From: Rhodospirillaceae bacterium
GTDB lineage: Bacteria; Pseudomonadota; Alphaproteobacteria; Rhodospirillales; Magnetovibrionaceae
Direction: 5' to 3'
DNA length: 18,122 nucleotides
Assembly (NCBI GenBank): GCA_029881835.1
Contig: JAOULV010000003.1
Location: forward strand, 1 to 18,122
This document shows, one piece after another, positions 6,965 through 14,368 of this stretch (positions are counted from its first letter, which is position 1; every line of letters starts with the position of its first letter). Both the position numbers and the translations under genes were made by a program. A model generated the notes under the pieces. It was not told the origin of the DNA. It worked only from the letters and a program-made list of their open reading frames with translations, and made no database searches.

Positions 6965-7471
6965 TTAGGCAGATATGGTTTCTGTCTGTTCGCTGTTTTG
7001 TTCACGCCTTCTGACCATCCACCACACAATCAACGCGCCCACTAACTTGGAAACAGACATCAAAGCAATACCCAAAGGTGAAGCAAAGCCCAGCAGGCCA
7101 AGGAACACCGCGCTATCAACCGGTGCACCAATAAGGGATGAATACATTATGCGTTCAGACAGCGGGCGTTTGGTAAATGTATAAACCGCCCAATCGGCAA
7201 GCTCGCTCAGCAAAAATGCCGCGGCCGAAGCCACGGCAACAAACGGGTCTGCCATATAATAGCTAATAACCACACCAACGATCATCGCCAACAAAACCTT
7301 GTGGCCGATTTCACGCTGGGCAAAATCACGCACCACAAAAACAAACCCGACCAATAACGCCACCGGTGGCCACTGGGTACCGCCCGGCAGTTCAACCAAG
7401 GGAACCACGGAAAAAGCGTAATTAACCGTTACGATAAGGGCGATATAAAGTGCGGTGAAACGAAGGTTCAT
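6965..7471 (-). CDS. yhhQ: Queuosine-precursor transporter, YhhQ/VUT family
   Basis: This 168-residue, very hydrophobic protein has about five or six membrane helices. It carries the family hallmark VVRDFAQREIGHK (46-58) after a Pro-rich PGGTQWPP turn, and the LSELADWAVYTFTKRPL stretch (88-104). YhhQ (DUF165/VUT) proteins import preQ0 or preQ1 across the inner membrane. Its place between queF and queG fits a salvage role: imported preQ0 would be reduced by QueF and inserted by Tgt. The ATG follows a purine-rich GATGGCAATAAA. A TATATT lies about 20 bp upstream as a possible -10. The gene is divergent from queG, with only 56 bp between the starts. Confidence 0.9.
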   Translation of the reverse strand: MNLRFTALYIALIVTVNYAFSVVPLVELPGGTQWPPVALLVGFVFVVRDFAQREIGHKVLLAMIVGVVISYYMADPFVAVASAAAFLLSELADWAVYTFTKRPLSERIMYSSLIGAPVDSAVFLGLLGFASPLGIALMSVSKLVGALIVWWMVRRREQNSEQTETISA

Positions 7472-7527
7472 TTTATTGCCATCTTTGTGAATATATGTGG
7501 TTAGACTATCAATAACGGGGATTTACT

Positions 7528-8523
7528 GTGTCGGGGCCAAAAATGCAAGGGCTTAAGCCAGCCATGAAAGATAACCACCTGAAATTAAACCCACTTGAAT
7601 TGCGCGAAGCCATTCGCACAAAGGCCTTAAAGCTGGGATTTGATGTGGTTGGCTTTGCCGGGGCCGATGCTGATCCTGCCTTGAAACATAATTTGGAACA
7701 ATATGTGGCTGAGGGCAGGCACGGAACAATGGCATGGATGGAAAGCCGCCAGGTTGAGCGCGCATCACCAACCGGGCTTTGGCAAGGTGCAAAATCGGTA
7801 ATATCGTTGGGGCTTAGTTACGCACCCCTTGAACAGCCCAACGCATCGCTGGGTCATAAAGACCGCGGCACCATCAGCGTTTATGCCCGCGGGCGCGATT
7901 ATCACGACGTCATGAAAAAACGCTTAAAAGCCCTTGGCCGCTGGATGGGCGAAACATACAAATGCGAATTAAAAGTATTTGTCGATACTGCGCCGGTTAT
8001 GGAAAAACCCTTAGCGCAAAAAGCCGGTATCGGCTGGCAGGGCAAGCACACAAATTTGGTCAGCCGTGAATTTGGTTCGTGGCTTTTTTTGGGTGAAATT
8101 TTTACCACCCTTGAATTGCCGCCAAGCGAGCCGGAAATTGACCATTGCGGTAATTGCACGGCCTGTATTGATGCCTGCCCCACGGGTGCAATCGCGCCTT
8201 ACCACATGGATGCGAGAAAATGCATTTCATACCTGACCATCGAACACCAAGGCGAGATTGCCCCTGAATTAGCGGCAAAAATGGGCAACCGTATTTATGG
8301 TTGTGATGACTGCCTTAATGCATGCCCGTGGAACAAATTTGCCAAACCCAATACTGAGCCCGCGTTTAGCCCCCGGGCCGAACTAATGGAGCCCAGATTA
8401 GATGATTTGCTTGAACTGGATGACAAAGGGTTTAGGGAATTTTTTTCAGGTTCCCCCATCAAACGAATTGGGGTCGAGCGCATGAAAAGAAATGTTATTA
8501 TCGCGAAAAAAGCCGGGCAATAG
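7528..8523 (+). CDS. queG: Epoxyqueuosine reductase (cobalamin and 4Fe-4S enzyme), short form
   Basis: QueG carries out the last step, reducing epoxyqueuosine in tRNA to queuosine with a cobalamin cofactor and two 4Fe-4S clusters. The VDTAPVMEKPLAQKAGIGWQ region (152-171) includes the proton-donor Asp153. Two ferredoxin-type motifs follow: Cys207/210/213/217 (CGNCTACIDACPTG) and Cys259/262/266 (CDDCLNACPW). The core is intact to GSPIKRIG (308-315), but the protein stops soon after, at 331 residues. Most QueG proteins continue with a HEAT-like C-terminal domain to about 360-385. The GTG at 7528 has GGGG upstream; ATG at 7543 (GGGG six bases before) and ATG at 7564 are equally possible starts. 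Confidence 0.95.
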   Translation: MSGPKMQGLKPAMKDNHLKLNPLELREAIRTKALKLGFDVVGFAGADADPALKHNLEQYVAEGRHGTMAWMESRQVERASPTGLWQGAKSVISLGLSYAPLEQPNASLGHKDRGTISVYARGRDYHDVMKKRLKALGRWMGETYKCELKVFVDTAPVMEKPLAQKAGIGWQGKHTNLVSREFGSWLFLGEIFTTLELPPSEPEIDHCGNCTACIDACPTGAIAPYHMDARKCISYLTIEHQGEIAPELAAKMGNRIYGCDDCLNACPWNKFAKPNTEPAFSPRAELMEPRLDDLLELDDKGFREFFSGSPIKRIGVERMKRNVIIAKKAGQ

Positions 8524-8537
8524 CCAACAACATGGCT

Positions 8538-8575
8538 TGTTCATAGATGTTCATTATTGGGTTATACTGGGTCCC
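8538..8575 (+). promoter_or_regulatory. Possible leaderless promoter of the SUMF1-fold gene
   Basis: TATACT (8563-8568) ends seven bases before the ATG at 8576. Possible -35 elements are TTCATA at 8540-8545 (17-bp spacer) or TTGTTC at 8538-8543 (19-bp spacer). No Shine-Dalgarno sequence lies before the ATG. Transcription from this box would start at or next to the start codon. Confidence 0.4.
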
Positions 8576-9424
8576 ATGAAAAAAGCATTTTTCTTATTTG
8601 TTGGTGTCACAATTGCCCTGCTGGGCATGGCCCCTGTTTATGCAATGGGGCAAGCGCCAGCCCCCGCGCCGGCACAAGGCACCCAAACCCAAACCGAACC
8701 TTTCGGTTTTTTCAAAGATTGCGAAACCTGCCCCGAATTGGTGGCCTTGCCCGCCGGGCAATTTGTTATGGGTTCGGATGAGCGCCACAAAGTTGAAAAC
8801 CCGGCCCACGTTGTAAACATTCAAAAACCGTTCGCTATCGGCAGGTATGAGGTTACCTTTGATGAATGGCAGGTATGTTTCGATGCGGGTGCCTGTGGCG
8901 ATGAAATGCCAGACGACCATGGTTGGGGCATGGGCAAACGTCCGGTAATGAACGTAACATGGTGGGAAGCCCAAGGTTATATTCGCTGGCTAAACAAAAC
9001 CACCGGACACAAATACCGCATGCCGTCTGAAGCCGAATGGGAATATGCCGCGCGCGCCGGCACCACCAGCGCATATTCGTGGGGGGATGAGGCAACCGGA
9101 TTGGCGCTTGGCAATTGCCGAGATTGCGGTGAAAAAATAAGCCATCAAACAGAACCGGTTGGAAGTTTCAAACCCAACCCATGGGGGCTTTATGACGTGC
9201 ATGGCAATGTCTGGGAATGGATTGCCGATTGTTGGCACCCCAGCAACGAAGGTGCGCCAAATGACGGTTCGGTACGCATGGCCGAAGATTGCCGCGAACG
9301 GGTAATGCGTAGCGGATCATGGTATTATTTTTCAAAAAACTTGCGCAGTGCCTGGCGCTTTAAAAACGATGCCAGAGTGCGCAGTTATGGAATCGGGTTT
9401 AGGGTAGCGCGCGAGCTTCCTTAA
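8576..9424 (+). CDS. Secreted SUMF1/FGE-fold protein lacking the FGE catalytic cysteines
   Basis: The 282-residue product has a clear signal peptide (MKKAFFLFVG, a hydrophobic core, cut probably after PVYA at about residue 23). A Pro/Ala/Gln linker and one formylglycine-generating-enzyme-like domain (about 53-280) follow. Markers are LPAGQFVMGS (58-67), PVMNVTWWEA (123-132), YRMPSEAEWEYAAR (147-160), GLYDVHGNVWEW (204-215), RSGSWYY (245-251) and GFRVAR (274-279). True FGE has a Cys pair after GGS; here RSGSWYYFSKNLRSAW has none, so formylglycine formation is unlikely. Eight Cys (49, 52, 101, 107, 181, 184, 219, 239) remain, suggesting disulfides in the periplasm. The function is unknown; PvdO-like oxidation and a binding role are both possible. 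It lies 32 bp before phaA. Confidence 0.85.
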   Translation: MKKAFFLFVGVTIALLGMAPVYAMGQAPAPAPAQGTQTQTEPFGFFKDCETCPELVALPAGQFVMGSDERHKVENPAHVVNIQKPFAIGRYEVTFDEWQVCFDAGACGDEMPDDHGWGMGKRPVMNVTWWEAQGYIRWLNKTTGHKYRMPSEAEWEYAARAGTTSAYSWGDEATGLALGNCRDCGEKISHQTEPVGSFKPNPWGLYDVHGNVWEWIADCWHPSNEGAPNDGSVRMAEDCRERVMRSGSWYYFSKNLRSAWRFKNDARVRSYGIGFRVARELP

Positions 9425-9456
9425 AAAATAATTTTATTGCGGGGAGAAAATAATAA

Positions 9457-10641
9457 ATGACAAACAATTCACCGATTGTAATTGCAGCTGCCGCCAGAAC
9501 CCCGATTGGTTCTTTTTCCGGCGCATTGGCGAACGTTCCTGCGGCTGAACTTGGTGCAATTGCCATCAAGTCAGCACTTGAGCGGGCCAACACCAAACCG
9601 AACGAGGTTGACGAAGTAATAATGGGCCATGTCCTGAGCGCAGGCTTGGGGCAAAATACCGCCCGTCAGGCGGCAATTGCGGCCGGCATACCGGTTGAAC
9701 GTACGGCTTACGTTATAAATCAGGTTTGCGGTTCGGGTTTGCGTTCGGTAGCGCTTGCCTTTCAGGCCATAAGCTTAGGCGATGCAAAAATTATCGTTGC
9801 CGGTGGTCAAGAAAACATGAGCCTTTCCCCCCATGCATTACACATCAGGTCGGGTAAAAAAATGGGTGACGCCCAAATGATTGACACCATGATAAAAGAT
9901 GGCCTGTGGGATGCTTTCAATGATTATCACATGGGCAGTACGGCCGAAAATGTTGCCAAAGAATTTTCCATATCGCGCCAAACCCAAGATGAATTTGCCG
10001 CCCTTTCGCAACAAAAAGCAGAAAAAGCGATTGCCGCAGGGCGTTTTATAGATGAAATAACCCCCGTTGTTATCAAAACCCGCAAAGGCGAAACCATAGT
10101 TGATGCAGATGAATACCCGCGAAGCGGCGTAACCGCTGAAAGCCTTTCAGGGTTGCGCCCGGCATTTAGCAACGATGGCTCGGTAACGGCCGGCAACGCA
10201 TCGGGGCTTAACGATGGGGCGGCGGCATTGGTAATAATGCGCGAAAGCGATGCCAAAACCAAAAACATTGAACCCTTGGCCCGCATCGTTTCGTGGGCCA
10301 GCGCAGGCGTTGATCCCGCACTAATGGGAACCGGGCCGATACCGGCCTCACAAAAAGCATTGGAAAAAGCCGGATGGTCTGTTTCTGACCTTGATTTGGT
10401 TGAAGCCAACGAAGCCTTTGCCGCGCAAGCATGCGCGGTCAACAAAGGGCTTGGTCTTGACCCGAATAAAGTAAACGTCAACGGTGGGGCGATTGCGCTG
10501 GGCCACCCCATTGGCGCGAGCGGGGCCAGAATTTTAATTACGCTTGTTCATGAAATGAAAAAAAGCGGGGCCAAGCGTGGGTTGGCCACACTTTGTATCG
10601 GTGGTGGCATGGGTGTCGCCATGTGCGTTGAACGGGATTAA
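9457..10641 (+). CDS. phaA: Acetyl-CoA acetyltransferase (biosynthetic thiolase)
   Basis: The 394-residue enzyme condenses two acetyl-CoA into acetoacetyl-CoA. All thiolase residues are present: the acyl-carrying Cys91 in NQVCGSGLRS, NEAF (318-321), His350 in GGAIALGHPIGASGAR, and Cys380 in CIGGGMGVA. Length equals the tetrameric PhaA/AtoB type. GGGGAG lies at proper spacing before the ATG. phaB follows 39 bp later, which makes polyhydroxybutyrate precursor supply the most likely role; the thiolase could also serve acetoacetyl-CoA breakdown. No phaC synthase is in the window. Confidence 0.96.
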   Translation: MTNNSPIVIAAAARTPIGSFSGALANVPAAELGAIAIKSALERANTKPNEVDEVIMGHVLSAGLGQNTARQAAIAAGIPVERTAYVINQVCGSGLRSVALAFQAISLGDAKIIVAGGQENMSLSPHALHIRSGKKMGDAQMIDTMIKDGLWDAFNDYHMGSTAENVAKEFSISRQTQDEFAALSQQKAEKAIAAGRFIDEITPVVIKTRKGETIVDADEYPRSGVTAESLSGLRPAFSNDGSVTAGNASGLNDGAAALVIMRESDAKTKNIEPLARIVSWASAGVDPALMGTGPIPASQKALEKAGWSVSDLDLVEANEAFAAQACAVNKGLGLDPNKVNVNGGAIALGHPIGASGARILITLVHEMKKSGAKRGLATLCIGGGMGVAMCVERD

Positions 10642-10680
10642 GGCGCAAATAAGAATTTTAAAAAGGTGGGAGCAAATAAC

Positions 10681-11409
10681 ATGGCACGTTGTGTATTGGT
10701 TACAGGTGGCACCCGTGGTATCGGGGCAGAAATCAGCAAGGCGTTAAAAAATGCCGGATATAATGTTGGGGCGACGTATTTTGGCAATGATGACGCGGCC
10801 AATGCATTTTCCGCTGAAAGCGGGGTTCCGGTATTTAAATTTAATGTCGCCGATTATGACGCCTGCCAAAAAGGTATTGCCGAGGTTGAGGCCGCAATTG
10901 GCCCAATTGAGGTTCTGGTGAATAATGCTGGCATTACGCGCGATGCAATGCTTCACAAAATGACACCGCAACAATGGCGCGAGGTTATTTCCACTAACTT
11001 AGATTCACTTTTTAATATGTGCTCCACCGTTGTTAACGGTATGCGCGAACGCGGGTTTGGGCGCATTGTAAATATTAGCTCGATTAACGGACAAAAAGGT
11101 CAAGCCGGACAAACAAACTATTCGGCGACCAAGGCAGGTGTCATCGGTTTTACCCGCGCACTTGCCCAAGAAACGGCAAAAAAAGGCATTACCGTAAATG
11201 CAATTGCCCCGGGATACGTTGCCACCGACATGGTAAAGGCCGTTCCCAAGGAAGTTCTTGAATCAAAAATATTGCCCAATATCCCGGTCGGCAGATTGGG
11301 TGAGCCAAGCGAGATTGCGCGTTCGGTTTTGTTTTTGGTGGCAGATGACGCTGGCTTTATTACCGGATCAACCCTGACCGTTAACGGAGGGCAGTTCCTG
11401 GCCGCCTAA
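10681..11409 (+). CDS. phaB: Acetoacetyl-CoA reductase
   Basis: This 242-residue short-chain dehydrogenase reduces acetoacetyl-CoA to (R)-3-hydroxybutyryl-CoA with NADPH. It has the nucleotide-binding TGGTRGIG (8-15), NNAG (81-84), and the catalytic Ser133/134, Tyr147 and Lys151 (NISS, YSATK). LTVNGGQFLAA at the C-terminus is close to known PhaB proteins. The NITRDAM-like stretch GITRDAMLHKMT (84-95) also favours PhaB over FabG. A GTG 15 bases upstream is in frame, but the GGTGGGAG there acts better as the ribosome-binding site for the ATG at 10681. It is co-oriented with phaA and convergent with the downstream GST gene, with a 13-bp gap and no visible terminator. Confidence 0.93.
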   Translation: MARCVLVTGGTRGIGAEISKALKNAGYNVGATYFGNDDAANAFSAESGVPVFKFNVADYDACQKGIAEVEAAIGPIEVLVNNAGITRDAMLHKMTPQQWREVISTNLDSLFNMCSTVVNGMRERGFGRIVNISSINGQKGQAGQTNYSATKAGVIGFTRALAQETAKKGITVNAIAPGYVATDMVKAVPKEVLESKILPNIPVGRLGEPSEIARSVLFLVADDAGFITGSTLTVNGGQFLAA

Positions 11410-11422
11410 AGCACCAATCATA

Positions 11423-12031
11423 TCAGGTTGGGTCTTTGGGCGTGGTTTCCACCATTGATGGTCGGTCGCAAAATATATCAAACCAATCGGCCAGTGCCGG
11501 GTTATCAGCGCGCCAGTTATCGCCGGCAAAGCGAAAATCCAGATAGCCAAGCGCCACCCCGGTGGCAATGGTGCCGATGTTAATATCAAGACCAAACCCA
11601 TCGGCTTCGGATTCAAATTGCGCGAGCGCGCGGTTTATTACACCTTTTTGCCGGGCGATCCACCCATCTGAACGTTCACCATCGGGGCGCTTTTCTTCCA
11701 ATAGCCTTAAAATTGCGGCATCTAAAATACCATCGGCCAATGCTTGGCGACGCAGCGCATTCCACCTTGCCCGCCCGGATGCGGGTATCAATTCAAGATC
11801 CGGGTTTAGGCTATCAAGGTAATCAACGATTACCGGTGAATCGTAAAGTATCTCGCTGCCCTCGGTCATTAACGCCGGAACCTTGCCCAATGGATTGTGG
11901 CTGGCAATATTGGTGTTCGGGTCCCAAACATTGGTGGGCAATAATTCAATGGATGCACTAATGCCAAGCTCAATGGCCGAAACAAGAACTTTCCTAACGT
12001 ACGGTGATGTTGGCGAATAGTGCAGTTTCAT
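11423..12031 (-). CDS. Glutathione S-transferase family protein
   Basis: The 202-residue product begins MKLHYSPTSPYVRKV, the usual bacterial GST start, with Ser9 as the candidate thiolate-activating residue. LGKVPAL (48-54) holds the cis-Pro and Asp64-Ser65 the glutathione gamma-glutamyl contact. The rest is a helical C-domain ending in a short polar tail. AAGGA nine bases upstream supports the ATG at 12031 over one 21 bases earlier. It lies 30 bp after gloB on the same strand, so the two probably form a glutathione-linked operon. It is not closely similar to the GST at 6278. Its substrate is unknown. Confidence 0.92.
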   Translation of the reverse strand: MKLHYSPTSPYVRKVLVSAIELGISASIELLPTNVWDPNTNIASHNPLGKVPALMTEGSEILYDSPVIVDYLDSLNPDLELIPASGRARWNALRRQALADGILDAAILRLLEEKRPDGERSDGWIARQKGVINRALAQFESEADGFGLDINIGTIATGVALGYLDFRFAGDNWRADNPALADWFDIFCDRPSMVETTPKDPT

Positions 12032-12061
12032 AGATTGCTTTCCTTGTTTCAATGTTATCTT

Positions 12062-12832
12062 TTAAAAATTATCTTTTCTTTTTCTTATTTCGGCAAATAC
12101 ATCAACCGGGTTAGCATCCTTCATTTTTATTGCCGCCTGAACCGACGCAACATCGGCACGCAAAAAAGGGTTACACAGTTTTTCTTGGGCTATGGTGGTG
12201 GGAATGGTCGGTAAATTTTTTTCCCTTTGCGATAGCACTTCTTTAGCCCGGGCTTTAAGGTCTTTGTTTGATTTTTCTATTGTTAAAGCAAAATCGGCAT
12301 TGGCATTGGTGTATTCATGCGCCGGGTAAACCAACGTATCATCGGGCAAATCGCGAAGCTTTTTTAATGATGACCACATCTCCCCTGCGGTACCACCAAA
12401 AAGTCTGCCACAACCAAGGGAAAAAAGCGTATCGCCGGGGAAAAGTACTTTTGCCTCTTCAAACCAATAGGCAACATGATGGCCGGTATGACCGGGAACA
12501 CCAATAACCCTGGCTTTGGCATGACCAATACGCACACTTTCACCATCGGCAACCGTTTGACCAATGCCGGGGATTGCGCTTGCATCACCTACGGCACCGA
12601 TTACCCGCGCATCTGTTTTGGCTTTTATTTCTTCTATTCCGCCAACGTGGTCGTAATGGGGGTGGGTTATTAAAATATGTGATATTTCCCAACCCAATGC
12701 ATCGGCGGCGGCCAACACCGGGCCACCAACCGCAGGGTCAACCACCGCGACCGAACCGGTTTCGGGCTCTAGCGCCAAAAAAACATAATTATCGCTCATC
12801 ACCGGAATTATCCGGACATCAAGTGCGGCCAA
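12062..12832 (-). CDS. gloB: Hydroxyacylglutathione hydrolase (glyoxalase II)
   Basis: GloB hydrolyses S-D-lactoylglutathione to D-lactate and glutathione, the second step of methylglyoxal removal. The 256-residue metallo-beta-lactamase-fold protein has the metal ligands His57, His59, Asp61 and His62 (THPHYDHVGG), His115, Asp134 (FPGDTLFSLGCGRLF) and His172 (AHEYT). The first motif reads THPHYDH where THHHWDH is usual; the ligands are unchanged. The start codon is TTG, supported by GGACGGAG seven bases upstream; no ATG or GTG in a better place was seen. It is divergent from a methyltransferase-like gene and is followed by a GST gene. Confidence 0.95.
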   Translation of the reverse strand: MAALDVRIIPVMSDNYVFLALEPETGSVAVVDPAVGGPVLAAADALGWEISHILITHPHYDHVGGIEEIKAKTDARVIGAVGDASAIPGIGQTVADGESVRIGHAKARVIGVPGHTGHHVAYWFEEAKVLFPGDTLFSLGCGRLFGGTAGEMWSSLKKLRDLPDDTLVYPAHEYTNANADFALTIEKSNKDLKARAKEVLSQREKNLPTIPTTIAQEKLCNPFLRADVASVQAAIKMKDANPVDVFAEIRKRKDNF

Positions 12833-12887
12833 GGTTTTACTCCGTCCTTTGATATTTTAGCGCCGTTCCCGCCACGTCAGGTTACCG

Positions 12888-12915
12888 AGGTTAGCACGAT
12901 CAGGCAAAGTGGCAA
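12888..12915 (-). promoter_or_regulatory. Weak promoter candidate for gloB-gst
   Basis: On the minus strand TTGCCA (12915-12910), a 16-bp spacer and TAACCT (12893-12888) resemble a sigma-70 promoter about 55 bp before the gloB start. The -10 box is poor, so this is tentative. The 162-bp gap to the divergent gene has no other coding signal. Confidence 0.3.
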
Positions 12916-12960
12916 CATTTGGGATAAAATACACGCCAGAGCAGGGCATTAAGAGATAGC

Positions 12961-12994
12961 TTTTACTTAATCGTACCTCTGATAAACTAAGCAC
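12961..12994 (+). promoter_or_regulatory. Possible leaderless promoter of the methyltransferase-like gene
   Basis: TAAACT (12983-12988) ends six bases before the ATG at 12995, with TTTTAC (12961-12966) 16 bp upstream as a -35 candidate. There is no Shine-Dalgarno sequence. As at 8563, transcription would start at or very near the A of the start codon. Confidence 0.4.
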
Positions 12995-13738
12995 ATGTGG
13001 ACAGACGTTGTTGATTTAAGGGATTTTTACGCATCACCTGCGGGCCGGGTGGCAACCGGGGTGTTGCGCAAAAACATGCGCGAAATCTGGCCAGATGTTA
13101 CCAATATGAACATACTTGGTTTGGGCTACACCACGCCATTGCTTGGCGCATTTCGCGCAAGTGCCCAGCGCACAATTGCTGCGATGCCGGCCCAGCAAGG
13201 CGTGTTGCACTGGCCGCAAGGTGAAGACGGTTTGAGCACATTGGTTGATGAAGGCGAATTGCCCTTCCCCGACCTTAGCCAAGACCGGGTGATACTTGCC
13301 CACGCATTGGAATGTTCGGAACAATTGCGCCCGATGTTGCGCGAGGTTTGGCGGGTGTTGACTGAGGGCGGAAGATTAATGCTAATCGTTCCCAACCGGC
13401 GCGGCATTTGGTCAAGGCTTGAAAAAACCCCGTTCGCCCACGGCCAACCATATTCCCCAAGCCAGATATCGCGCCTTTTGCGCGACAATATGTTCACCCC
13501 GATACAGTCGCGTTCTTGCCTTTATGTTCCACCGACAAATTCACGCATGGTGTTAAGTTCTGCCCGGGCGTGGGAAAGCATCGGCAAAATGATAGTCCCG
13601 GCGTTTGGCGGTGTGGTGATGATGGAAGCGGGCAAAGAAATATACGCCAGCGAAATGGCGTTTGAGCGAAAATCACGCAGAAGCTTTGCCCTTGCCCCGC
13701 CCGGGGGGAAAACGTCCAGGACACTGACAAAAAATTAA
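12995..13738 (+). CDS. Class I SAM-dependent methyltransferase-like protein
   Basis: The 247-residue product has the middle and late parts of a methyltransferase fold: a strand and acidic turn at VILAHALECS (99-108), then LREVWRVLTEGGRLMLIVPNR (115-135), the typical helix and strand after motif III. The SAM-binding motif I is degenerate, NILGLGYTTPLLGAF (39-53) in place of the usual DxGxGxG, so activity needs testing. The C-terminal third (after 180) is basic and not recognised. A methyltransferase gene divergent from gloB is a known alphaproteobacterial arrangement, but no substrate is established to my knowledge. It is convergent with metW, with only 3 bp between the stop codons. Confidence 0.8.
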   Translation: MWTDVVDLRDFYASPAGRVATGVLRKNMREIWPDVTNMNILGLGYTTPLLGAFRASAQRTIAAMPAQQGVLHWPQGEDGLSTLVDEGELPFPDLSQDRVILAHALECSEQLRPMLREVWRVLTEGGRLMLIVPNRRGIWSRLEKTPFAHGQPYSPSQISRLLRDNMFTPIQSRSCLYVPPTNSRMVLSSARAWESIGKMIVPAFGGVVMMEAGKEIYASEMAFERKSRRSFALAPPGGKTSRTLTKN

Positions 13739-13741
13739 AAG

Positions 13742-14368
13742 TTATTTTTTCAGCATATAAACCGCATGTTCACCAAACAAATTGGCAAACACGCCGGTTA
13801 TTCCGCCTGCGTTGGGCAAAAGACCGCCACCAAGAAATAATCTTTTTTCAATGCTAAGGCCCATTTCCTCGGCCAACATTTGAAAATCATCTATGGTGCA
13901 AAAATGAATGTTGGGCGTGTCATACCACTGATAAGGGATTGAATCGCTAACCGGCATGCGACCCTTCAACAATATATAAAGCCGATAACGCCAATAACCA
14001 AAATTAGGAAACGAAACAATCGCCCGCTTACCAATGCGGGTTAATTGGTGCAATACCTCTTTCGGGTTGTGCATTGCCTGCAAAGTTTGGCTAAGAACAA
14101 CATAATCAAATGATTTATCCGGATAATCTTTCAAATCGGTTTCAACGTCACCTTGAATAACCGAAAGACCCGATGATACGCACGCCTTAACACCATCGGT
14201 GCTGATTTCAATTCCCCGGCCATCAACCTGTTTGAAATGCCACAGATAATCAAGCAAGGTTCCATTGCCACACCCGGCATCAAGCACGCGGGTATTTGGT
14301 TCAATCATGTCGGCAATTAATTGCAGGTCAATACGGATCGATTTGCGATCAGGCGCATCATCTATCAT
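13742..14368 (-). CDS. metW: Methionine biosynthesis protein MetW
   Basis: MetW is a methyltransferase-fold protein that is encoded beside MetX in many proteobacteria and supports homoserine acetylation. The 208-residue product has motif I VLDAGCGNGTLLDYL (28-42), the acidic strand end in GRGIEIS (50-56), and family blocks SQTLQAMHNPKEVL (93-106), SFPNFGYWRYRL (119-130) and HFCTIDDF (155-162). Starting at 14368 is clear: GAGGAG lies six bases upstream, and the ATG overlaps the metX stop as ATGA. A longer frame from 14401 lies inside metX and is rejected. The stop is 3 bp from that of the convergent methyltransferase-like gene. Confidence 0.95.
   Translation of the reverse strand: MIDDAPDRKSIRIDLQLIADMIEPNTRVLDAGCGNGTLLDYLWHFKQVDGRGIEISTDGVKACVSSGLSVIQGDVETDLKDYPDKSFDYVVLSQTLQAMHNPKEVLHQLTRIGKRAIVSFPNFGYWRYRLYILLKGRMPVSDSIPYQWYDTPNIHFCTIDDFQMLAEEMGLSIEKRLFLGGGLLPNAGGITGVFANLFGEHAVYMLKK

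Noticed and set aside
9927..10511. 194-residue minus-strand open frame inside phaA
   Set aside because: It is a shadow of phaA, a fully conserved thiolase in the opposite frame. The translation shows no recognisable domain and no ribosome-binding site was seen.
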